This document shows positions 58,291 through 64,000 of a stretch of DNA of 64,000 nt, piece after piece. Source of the DNA: JAJAZB01 sp965249815 (lineage in GTDB: Bacteria; Bacteroidota; Bacteroidia; Cytophagales; Spirosomataceae); the NCBI GenBank assembly GCA_965249815.1, contig CBDFMV010000003.1:2170001-2234000 (forward strand). Reading direction: 5' to 3'. The first letter of the stretch is position 1, and each line of letters opens with the position of its first letter. The notes beneath the pieces are model-generated. The model was not told where the DNA came from and ran no database searches. It saw nothing but the letters and a program-made list of their open reading frames with translations. A program made the position numbers and the translations under genes.

Positions 58291-59490
58291 ATGAACGTCG
58301 CAGAACCCCTCGTTGCCCCAACTACTCAACCGGCCACCGGCGCGGTGGAACTGAGCGTGGTGATGCCCTGCCTCAACGAAGCCGAAACGCTTGAAACCTG
58401 CATCCGCAAGGCGATGAACATGTTCGCCGAAAATGGCATTGCGGGCGAGGTCGTCGTGGCCGATAACGGCAGCACCGACGGCTCGCAGGCCATCGCCAAA
58501 CGCCTCGGCGCGCGCGTGGTGCCGGTGAGCAAAAAAGGCTACGGCAACGCCCTCCAGGGTGGCATCCGGGCCTCGCTGGGCCGGTACGTCATCATGGGCG
58601 ACTCCGACGACTCCTACGATTTCGGCGAATGCCCCCGGATTCTGGAAAAACTCCGCCAGGGCACCGACCTCGTGATGGGCAACCGTTTCCGGGGCGGCAT
58701 CGCGCCGGGGGCCATGCCGTTTCTGCACCGCTACCTGGGCAACCCGGTGCTCTCCTTCATCGGGCGGCTTTTTTACCAAATCCCGGTCGGCGATTTTCAC
58801 TGCGGCCTGCGCGGGTTCCGCAAAGACGCTTACGAACAGTGGAACCCCACCTCGCCGGGGATGGAATTCGCCAGCGAACTCGTCGTGAAGGCTGCCCTGC
58901 GGCACGCCAGCATGGCCGAGGTCGGCGTGACGCTCTCGCCCGATGGCCGCTCACGCCCGCCGCACCTGCGCACCTGGCACGACGGCTGGCGGCATCTGCA
59001 TTTTCTGCTCACGCACAGCCCGCGTTGGCTGTTTGGCATTCCGGGCATTGTCCTGACCGTGCTCGGGCTGGGGCTGTTTGCCTGGGTGTTGCCCCAAAGC
59101 CGACAAATCGGCTCCGTGCGGCTCGACGTGCACACGCTCCTCATCGCCCTGGTGATGCTGCTAATTGGCTTGCAGGCGCTGGCGCTCGGGCTGGTCGGGC
59201 GCATCCACGCGGCCTACACCGGCTACCAAGCGTTTACGCCCCTGCTTCGCAAACTGAGCCATTTCACCACCACCACGCAGGGCATTTTCGCCGGACTGGG
59301 CCTAATGGCGCTCGGCGGGGCGGGGCTGCTTTACAGCTTTTTAGAATGGGAATCGCTCTCGTTCGGCAACCTTGACCCCAGCCGGATGCTCCGGCTGATT
59401 TTGCCCGGCGCGCTGGTGCTGCTGGTGGGCGCGCTCCTGACCATGACCAGTTTCTTCATCGGCCTCATTGCCCGCGAACCGAATGCCTGA
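58291..59490 (+). CDS. GT2 glycosyltransferase with C-terminal membrane helices (polyprenol-phosphate-sugar synthase type)
   Basis: 399 residues. GT2 catalytic domain (residues 15-240): SVVMPCLNEAETLE, ADNGSTDGS, MGDSDDSYDF (DxD), followed by four hydrophobic helices (about 250-395). This resembles dolichol-phosphate mannosyl/glucosyl transferases with membrane extension. It probably makes the donor for the neighbouring GT39 proteins. It overlaps the next gene by 8 bp. Confidence 0.9.
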   Translation: MNVAEPLVAPTTQPATGAVELSVVMPCLNEAETLETCIRKAMNMFAENGIAGEVVVADNGSTDGSQAIAKRLGARVVPVSKKGYGNALQGGIRASLGRYVIMGDSDDSYDFGECPRILEKLRQGTDLVMGNRFRGGIAPGAMPFLHRYLGNPVLSFIGRLFYQIPVGDFHCGLRGFRKDAYEQWNPTSPGMEFASELVVKAALRHASMAEVGVTLSPDGRSRPPHLRTWHDGWRHLHFLLTHSPRWLFGIPGIVLTVLGLGLFAWVLPQSRQIGSVRLDVHTLLIALVMLLIGLQALALGLVGRIHAAYTGYQAFTPLLRKLSHFTTTTQGIFAGLGLMALGGAGLLYSFLEWESLSFGNLDPSRMLRLILPGALVLLVGALLTMTSFFIGLIAREPNA

Positions 59491-61168
59491 TTCGTTGAAA
59501 AGTTTTATCGAAGAACTGGGTTTTTCCCTGTTCGTGGTGGAAACGCTGGCTTTTCTGGGCTTCGGGCTGCTGTTGCTGGGGTTGAGTAAAGCGCAACCCG
59601 GCTGGCTTCCAGCCTTTTTTTCTTCGTTGAAAAAAACGGGTCGTCGCCTCGCCGCCGGGCGCTTCACGCCCTACGCGCTGGTGGCCGTCGTTTCGCTGGG
59701 GCTGTGCCTGCTGCTGGGTACGCTGCGCCCGCCCGTGCCGCTTATTCACGACGAATTCGTGTACCTGATGGGCGGCGACACTTTCGCCCACGGACGGCTC
59801 ACCAATCCCACGCACCCGATGTGGCCGCATTTCGAGTCGAATCACCTGCTCAATGTGCCCACCTACGCGCCCAAATACCCGCCGGGGCAGGCGCTGTTCG
59901 TCGCACTGGGTCAGGTACTTACGAGGCGGCCGGTCTGGGGAATTTACCTGAGTTACGCCGCCGCGATGGTGGCGCTGTTCTGGATGCTGGCGGGTTGGCT
60001 CGCGCGTCCCTGGGCGCTGACCGGCGCGTTGCTCACGGCCGTGAACGGCAAAATGCTGAAAGTCTGGGCGCTGGGTTTCATGGGCGGGGCCGTGGCCATG
60101 CTCGGCGGGGCGCTCGTGTTCGGGGCGCTGGCGCGGCTGTGGCGACGCTGGCACGGAGCCGACGCCGCGGCATTTGCCGTCGGGGCGGTGATTCTGCTGA
60201 TTTCCCGGCCCTTCGAAGGGGCCGTCACCCTGCTGCCCGCCGGAGTTTTGTTTCTGATCGCGCTCACCCGGCAGTCCAGCGGCGTGGGTGCGTGGCTGGC
60301 AAAGGCGTTGCTTCCGGCGGCGCTGGTGGGGGCGGGGGTGGCCGCCATCGTGTACTACAACTACCGGGTGACGGGCAAGCTGGGGCAACTGCCTTACAAC
60401 CTCTACAACCAGACTTACGAACTCACGCGCTCGTTTCTGTTCCAGCCGCCGTTTCCGAAAGTGCCCGACGCGGCGCTCCGCCACCCCGAACTCGACAAGT
60501 TTATCCACCTCGAAGTAGCCCAGCACATCTACCGGCGTACGCTGCCGGGATTTTTGTTCGGAATCTGGTCGAAATTTGAGGTATTCGGGCGGTTTTTCGT
60601 GGGCTTTACGTTTCTGCTGCCGCTGGTTTTGTTTCTGCAAAAACGAAAAGTTTTTATGGAAAAGGCGGCCTTCGCCACCGTCGGGTTGGTGCTGCTGGCC
60701 ACGTTTGTCTGCACGTTCGAGCACCCGCATTACCTCGCGCCGGTGGCCTGCCTGCTGGTGTTGATGCTGACGGGCGGGTTGCAGATTTTAACCGAAAAAA
60801 AGGCCTGGAGCCTGCGCACGCGGCAGGTGTTGCTTGGGGCGGTTTTGCTGGCGCACGTCAGCGAAACGGCGCTGGCGGCGGTAAAATACGTGAAAGCCAC
60901 GCCCACCCTGCCGAATTATCCGGGCATTCTGGCCCAGCTTGCGGCGCATCCGGCTCCGAAACACCTCGTGCTGGTGCGGTACCGCCCCGACCACCACTAC
61001 AACGAAGAATGGGTGTACAACCTCGCCGACATCGACGGCCAGCGCGTGGTGTGGGCGCACGCGATGGGCCCCAACCGCAACCGCGCCCTGATGCGCTACT
61101 TCCGCGACCGCAAAATCTGGCTCCTCGACGCCGACCGCGACGTAGGACGGCTGAAGGCGTTGAATTGA
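59483..61168 (+). CDS. Multi-spanning membrane glycosyltransferase (GT39-like, distant)
   Basis: 561 residues from ATG 59483 (an ATG at 59468 is also in frame); the gene overlaps the GT2 stop. About ten membrane helices. The first large loop has PLIHDEFVYLMGGDTFAHGRLTNPTHPMW, with the D-E pair seen in this group of membrane glycosyltransferases. The C-terminal soluble portion lacks known motifs. It is the third in the run, so probably part of the same glycosylation route. Confidence 0.8.
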   Translation: MPDSLKSFIEELGFSLFVVETLAFLGFGLLLLGLSKAQPGWLPAFFSSLKKTGRRLAAGRFTPYALVAVVSLGLCLLLGTLRPPVPLIHDEFVYLMGGDTFAHGRLTNPTHPMWPHFESNHLLNVPTYAPKYPPGQALFVALGQVLTRRPVWGIYLSYAAAMVALFWMLAGWLARPWALTGALLTAVNGKMLKVWALGFMGGAVAMLGGALVFGALARLWRRWHGADAAAFAVGAVILLISRPFEGAVTLLPAGVLFLIALTRQSSGVGAWLAKALLPAALVGAGVAAIVYYNYRVTGKLGQLPYNLYNQTYELTRSFLFQPPFPKVPDAALRHPELDKFIHLEVAQHIYRRTLPGFLFGIWSKFEVFGRFFVGFTFLLPLVLFLQKRKVFMEKAAFATVGLVLLATFVCTFEHPHYLAPVACLLVLMLTGGLQILTEKKAWSLRTRQVLLGAVLLAHVSETALAAVKYVKATPTLPNYPGILAQLAAHPAPKHLVLVRYRPDHHYNEEWVYNLADIDGQRVVWAHAMGPNRNRALMRYFRDRKIWLLDADRDVGRLKALN

Positions 61169-61181
61169 GGTTGGCGTGAGG

Positions 61182-61237
61182 GTTTAAGGTTTAAGGTTTA
61201 ACGAAACCTGCCTTGCGTTAAACCTTAAACCTTAAAC
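61182..61237. repeat. Heptamer-repeat hairpin, locus 7
   Basis: GTTTAAG GTTTAAG GTTTAAC G (61182-61203) and its exact complement (61216-61237) form a perfect 22-bp stem with a 12-nt loop. It lies between convergent genes; the right arm ends 3 bp before the PAP2 stop codon. Confidence 0.93.
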
Positions 61238-61239
61238 GA

Positions 61240-61908
61240 TCAAGGCCTCTTTCTCAGCAGATTCCGGTCCAGCCAGTCCTTCGGCTTTCGCGTCCAGTAT
61301 TGTCGCAAAACGCTGAAAGCCAGCGTGCTGCAAATCACGCCAATCAGCGAACCGGCGTACACGTCCTGCACGAAGTGCTGAAACAGGTACACCCTCGAAT
61401 ACGCCGCCAGTGCCGCCAGCGCCACGAACCCGTAGCCCCACCGTTTGTCGCGCACGATCAGCGCCAGCAGGCAAAACAGCGCAAACGCCGACGTGCTGTG
61501 CCCCGATGGGAAGCTGTGGTAGCCGAGCAATTCTACGCCATCGACGTGCCGGAAATGGAGCGGTTGCCCTTCAAAGAACCTGGATGGCCGCAGGTGGTCG
61601 GCGAAAACGAAGTTTTTCAGCCCCTGAGCCACGAGTGTCGTCAGCAGGAACGACGCCAGGCATTTCAGCGCCCAGCGGTAGCTCCGCAGCAGCAACGCCA
61701 GCAGCACGAGGGCGAAAAAAGCCCCGTCGCCGAGGTAGGTGACGTAGGTGAAAAAAGCGTCAGTGGCAGAGTTGGAGTGGGCATTGACCCACTGCATCAA
61801 CTCGGTTTGGGAGTAGGCCAGTTGCAGGCCGCCCGCGAGCAAAAGCAGCGCGGCGTAGGTCAGGTAAAATGGCCGGTTGGCGCGAAGAAGCGAACGGAGG
61901 GCATTCAT
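61240..61908 (-). CDS. PAP2 family phosphatase
   Basis: 222 residues from ATG 61908. Six membrane helices. Phosphatase motifs: K-NFVFADHL-RP (near residues 98-108, slightly longer than KX6RP), FPSGHST, and SRVYLFQHFVQD (SRx5Hx3D). Likely an undecaprenyl- or lipid-phosphate phosphatase in the inner membrane, which fits the neighbouring polyprenol-dependent glycosyltransferases. A TACCTTTG box (61917-61924) lies 8 bp before the ATG, so the transcript would be almost leaderless. Confidence 0.9.
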   Translation of the reverse strand: MNALRSLLRANRPFYLTYAALLLLAGGLQLAYSQTELMQWVNAHSNSATDAFFTYVTYLGDGAFFALVLLALLLRSYRWALKCLASFLLTTLVAQGLKNFVFADHLRPSRFFEGQPLHFRHVDGVELLGYHSFPSGHSTSAFALFCLLALIVRDKRWGYGFVALAALAAYSRVYLFQHFVQDVYAGSLIGVICSTLAFSVLRQYWTRKPKDWLDRNLLRKRP

Positions 61909-61916
61909 GGGCGGAG

Positions 61917-61924
61917 CAAAGGTA
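61917..61924 (-). promoter_or_regulatory. -7 box close to the PAP2 start
   Basis: TACCTTTG on the minus strand matches TAnnTTTG but is very near the ATG; it suggests a very short leader. Confidence 0.4.
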
Positions 61925-61930
61925 GGGTAG

Positions 61931-62016
61931 GGTTCAGCGTTTAAGGTTCGGGGTTTAACGTTTAAGAGCAATCCCTGGTGTTTTGGTTAAACCTTAAACC
62001 TCAAACGTTAAACCCC
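61931..62016. repeat. Heptamer-repeat hairpin, locus 8
   Basis: Left GGTTCAGC GTTTAAG GTTCGGG GTTTAAC GTTTAAG; right complement GTTTAAC GTTTGAG GTTTAAG GTTTAAC. Lies between the divergent PAP2 and DUF177 genes. Unit composition resembles locus 7. Confidence 0.88.
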
Positions 62017-62043
62017 TTACCGCCAACTTATTTCCCTTCGGGG

Positions 62044-62074
62044 TTGGCAAAACGCGAAGAGTTGCCTATTTTTG
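62044..62074 (+). promoter_or_regulatory. Bacteroidota-type promoter of the DUF177-rpmF genes
   Basis: TTG (62044-62046), 20-bp spacer, TATTTTTG (62067-62074): a full match to TTG-N20-TAnnTTTG. The GTG start is 22 bp further. Confidence 0.75.
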
Positions 62075-62096
62075 CAACCCATTTTGGAAGCGGACC

Positions 62097-62666
62097 GTGA
62101 ACGAGCTGAAGCAATACGAAATCCCGATTCTCAAACTTGAGAACAAGCGCCACGAGTACGAATTTGCGGGCGACGACGCGTTTTTCGGGGCGATGGAGCA
62201 GGAATTGATCGAACACGGGCGGTTTCGGGCCACACTGATTCTCGACAAAACCGAGACGATGCTGCACCTGACTTTCCGCATCCGGGGCAGCTACACGCTG
62301 GTGTGCGATCGCAGCCTCGACCCGTTCGAGGAACCGTTCGATACCACGCAGAAACTGATTCTGAAGTACGGCGACCAGCCGCAGGAGGTTTCGGACGAAA
62401 TCGAAATCATCCGCTGGGACACGCCCGTCGTCAACGTGGCGCGGTACCTGTTCGAGTTCATCAGCCTGACCGTGCCGATGAAAAAACTTCACCCGCGTTT
62501 CCGCCAGGAAGAGGAAGGCGAGGAGGAAGCCGAAACCGAAGGCAAACTCGTGTACAGTTCCAAAGGTGAACCCGACGAGGAAGCCGACGAAAAACCCGCC
62601 GTGGATCCCCGCTGGGAGGCCCTCAACCAACTGAAAAACAAAGGCTCCCGCAACGGAAGCCACTGA
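62097..62666 (+). CDS. DUF177 / YceD family protein
   Basis: 189 residues, GTG start 22 bp after the -7 box. It has the DUF177 layout with a beta-strand part (RATLILDKTETMLHLTFRIRGSYTLVCDRSLDPFEEPF) and a very acidic C-terminal tail. The usual partner of rpmF in bacteria, with a proposed role in 23S rRNA processing. The YceD cysteine pair is reduced to one cysteine (LVCDRS). A heptamer repeat separates it from rpmF. Confidence 0.85.
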   Translation: MNELKQYEIPILKLENKRHEYEFAGDDAFFGAMEQELIEHGRFRATLILDKTETMLHLTFRIRGSYTLVCDRSLDPFEEPFDTTQKLILKYGDQPQEVSDEIEIIRWDTPVVNVARYLFEFISLTVPMKKLHPRFRQEEEGEEEAETEGKLVYSSKGEPDEEADEKPAVDPRWEALNQLKNKGSRNGSH

Positions 62667-62669
62667 ATT

Positions 62670-62704
62670 ACGAATCACTTACAACTTAAGACTGACAACT
62701 CCCC
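62670..62704. repeat. Heptamer repeat, locus 9 (unpaired)
   Basis: ACGAATC ACTTACA ACTTAAG ACTGACA ACTCCCC runs up to the base before the rpmF ATG. Confidence 0.7.
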
Positions 62705-62899
62705 ATGGCACACCCCAAACGCCGGCACTCCAAAACCCGCCGGGACAAGCGCCGCACCCACGACGCCCTGACGACCAAAACCCTGGCGACCGACCCGACC
62801 ACGGGCGAATTACACCTGTTTCACCGGGCGCACGTCCACGAGGGCAACCTGGTCTATCGCGGTAAAGTGGTCATCGAAAACTACGCCCCCACCGTTTAA
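62705..62899 (+). CDS. rpmF: 50S ribosomal protein L32
   Basis: 64 residues. MAHPKRRHSKTRRDKRRTHD is the L32 signature, with the usual basic N-terminus, and the C-terminus LVYRGKVVIENYAPTV is typical for Bacteroidota. The zinc-binding cysteines of some L32 forms are absent (the C-minus paralogue type). It is transcribed after the DUF177 gene and before plsX, the conserved order. Confidence 0.95.
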   Translation: MAHPKRRHSKTRRDKRRTHDALTTKTLATDPTTGELHLFHRAHVHEGNLVYRGKVVIENYAPTV

Positions 62900-63009
62900 G
62901 GCAGGCGGCTTCGGATGGTTAACCCCACCATTCAACACCGGCAACGGGCCTCCAGCCCCGGCGTGGTGGCGAATGCGGCGTTAACCATTCTTTTTTTGCC
63001 CCAACCTGC

Positions 63010-63017
63010 TATTTTTG
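63010..63017 (+). promoter_or_regulatory. -7 box upstream of plsX
   Basis: TATTTTTG fits TAnnTTTG, 114 bp before the plsX ATG; a TTG is present only 11 bp upstream of it. The leader between it and plsX contains a heptamer array. Confidence 0.45.
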
Positions 63018-63040
63018 CCGACCGGCGCGCTAAGGCCACA

Positions 63041-63120
63041 GCAGGCAGTTTGCAGTAAACGTAGCGTGTCTGCTAACTGTGACCTGCCTACTGCCCTCTG
63101 TGAACTGTATACTCACCCTG
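63041..63120. repeat. Heptamer repeat, locus 10 (plsX leader)
   Basis: CTAACTG TGACCTG CCTACTG CCCTCTG TGAACTG TATACTC reads in 7-nt steps and is preceded by GCAGGCAGTTTGCAGTA, which is partly complementary. No CDS is seen in 62900-63131. Confidence 0.75.
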
Positions 63121-63131
63121 ACCCTCCCCGC

Positions 63132-64000
63132 ATGAAAATAGCCGTTGACGCCATGGGCGGCGATTTTGCGCCCGCCGCCATTGTCGGGGGCGCGTTGCTG
63201 GCCCTGCCCGAATTGCCCGTTGAAACGACCCTCGTGCTGGTGGGCCAGGAAAACGCCATTCGGGGCGCGCTGAACGGGCAGGAGTTGTCGGACCAGGTGG
63301 AGATCGTCCACACCGACGACGTCATTCAGATGGGCGAGCACCCCACGAAGGCCCTTTCGCAGAAACCCAATTCCAGCATCGGAGTTGGGTTTAAACTTTT
63401 AAAGGAAAAACTCGTGGACGTGTTCTGCGGGGCGGGCAACACCGGGGCCATGCACGTGGGGGCGCTGTTCAGCATCAAGTCGGTCGAGGGCGTCATGCGG
63501 CCCGCCATCGCGGGGTTTGCGCCACAAATCACGGGGAAGTACAGCGTCATTCTCGACATCGGGGCCAACGCCGACTGCAAACCCGAAATGCTCGACCAGT
63601 TCGGCGAACTCGGCAGCCTCTACGCCCAGCACACCTTCGGCATCGAGCGGCCCCGCGTGGCGCTGATGAACATCGGCGAGGAAGAAGGCAAAGGCTCGCT
63701 GGTGACCCAGGCGGCGTTTCAGCTCCTGAAAGTCAACCGGAAAATCAATTTCGTCGGCAACATCGAAGGCAAGGATTTCTTCCTCGACCGGGCCGACGTC
63801 ATCGTCTGCGACGGCTTCACGGGCAACGTGATTTTGAAAATGGCCGAATCCGTGTACGACCTGTCCCGCGCCCGAGGCATCGACGACGCGTTTCTCAACC
63901 AGATGAATTACGAAGCTATCGGCGGCAGCCCGATCCTGGGCGTGAATGGCAACGTGATTATTGCCCACGGGGTTTCCACGCCGCTGGCCATTAAAAACAT
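63132..64000 (+). CDS. plsX: Phosphate acyltransferase PlsX, 3' end cut by window
   Basis: 289 residues visible from ATG 63132; the frame is still open at base 64000. MKIAVDAMGGDFAPAAIVGGAL, IQMGEHPTKALSQKPNSSI and DIGANADCKPEMLDQFGELGS are diagnostic. It converts acyl-ACP to acyl-phosphate for phospholipid synthesis, at the membrane surface. It stands in the conserved rpmF-plsX(-fabH) group; the continuation is outside. Confidence 0.96.
   Translation, partial: MKIAVDAMGGDFAPAAIVGGALLALPELPVETTLVLVGQENAIRGALNGQELSDQVEIVHTDDVIQMGEHPTKALSQKPNSSIGVGFKLLKEKLVDVFCGAGNTGAMHVGALFSIKSVEGVMRPAIAGFAPQITGKYSVILDIGANADCKPEMLDQFGELGSLYAQHTFGIERPRVALMNIGEEEGKGSLVTQAAFQLLKVNRKINFVGNIEGKDFFLDRADVIVCDGFTGNVILKMAESVYDLSRARGIDDAFLNQMNYEAIGGSPILGVNGNVIIAHGVSTPLAIKN

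Noticed and set aside
19796..63120. Heptamer arrays considered as CRISPR-like arrays
   Set aside because: There are no 20-50 bp repeats separated by unique spacers, units are 7 nt, and no cas genes are present.
1..64000. tRNA, rRNA, riboswitch, transposase or integrase genes
   Set aside because: None was recognised on either strand. A covariance-model search (tRNAscan-SE, Rfam) would be the decisive test.

Overview
The window is a chromosomal segment of a GC-rich member of the Bacteroidota, most likely Cytophagales in the Spirosoma/Runella/Larkinella range. This rests on a type IX secretion sorting domain, many signal-peptide proteins and lipoproteins, TAnnTTTG -7 promoter boxes, stand-alone TrpB2, the GH3 protein and the DUF1080/cytochrome-c dehydrogenase pair. 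No tRNA, rRNA, CRISPR array, transposase or integrase was seen. Apart from the ends (a glycerophosphodiester phosphodiesterase cut at the left edge and plsX cut at the right) the genes are complete, except one frameshifted small gene near 37.35-37.78 kb. Layout. 0-9.5 kb: GDPD, GH3-like adenylase, outer-membrane barrel protein, serine dehydratase plus TrpB2, TPR protein, vWA-like lipoprotein. 9.7-15.3 kb: penicillin-acylase-type hydrolase, ECF sigma factor with an overlapping single-TM anti-sigma-like gene and a secreted partner, lipoprotein hydrolase. 15.5-21.3 kb: cytochrome-c/sorbosone-dehydrogenase-like protein, coiled-coil protein and DUF1080/PA14 protein in one minus-strand run, then a cytochrome P450. 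21.3-23.2 kb: a compact PvuII-type restriction-modification system. 23.1-32.2 kb: acyl-CoA carboxylase, RecQ, SRPBCC protein, MsrB, T9SS metalloprotease, PBP4-like carboxypeptidase. 32.2-41.6 kb: nucleotidyltransferase/small-protein pair, DoxX protein, acyl-CoA-type redox genes (SDR, MaoC, aldo/keto reductase, quinone oxidoreductase), a 21-bp minisatellite gene, and an ACAD10/11-like kinase/dehydrogenase pair. 42-48.8 kb: methyltransferase, large acyl-CoA dehydrogenase, and a sugar-type cluster (isomerase, Gfo/Idh/MocA, PhyH) with a divergent AraC regulator. 48.9-55.4 kb: exported RidA and Tat-type FAD oxidase, nitrilase-fold protein, then an AT-richer island with a metalloprotease lipoprotein and a tandemly duplicated lipoprotein. 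55.5-61.9 kb: 2OG oxygenase and polyprenol-type glycosyltransferases with a PAP2 phosphatase. 62-64 kb: the conserved DUF177-rpmF-plsX group. Most notable. (1) The restriction gene encodes one 244-residue polypeptide whose first ~80 residues are a controller-type HTH and whose residues 82 onward follow PvuII endonuclease, i.e. a C-R fusion. It is divergent from a PvuII-type m4C methyltransferase, and an 18-bp perfect palindrome lies upstream of the methylase -7 box. I found no CAGCTG in the 64 kb on reading. (2) Intergenic spaces carry a family of degenerate heptanucleotide repeats, several of them long hairpins abutting stop codons, and one array lies in frame inside an acyl-CoA dehydrogenase gene. 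(3) Other palindromic repeats (CGTCATTGCGAG type and others) recur, several inside reading frames. (4) A 694-bp tandem duplication left a 24-codon fossil of the upstream gene. All homology statements are from recognition of motifs without database searches.
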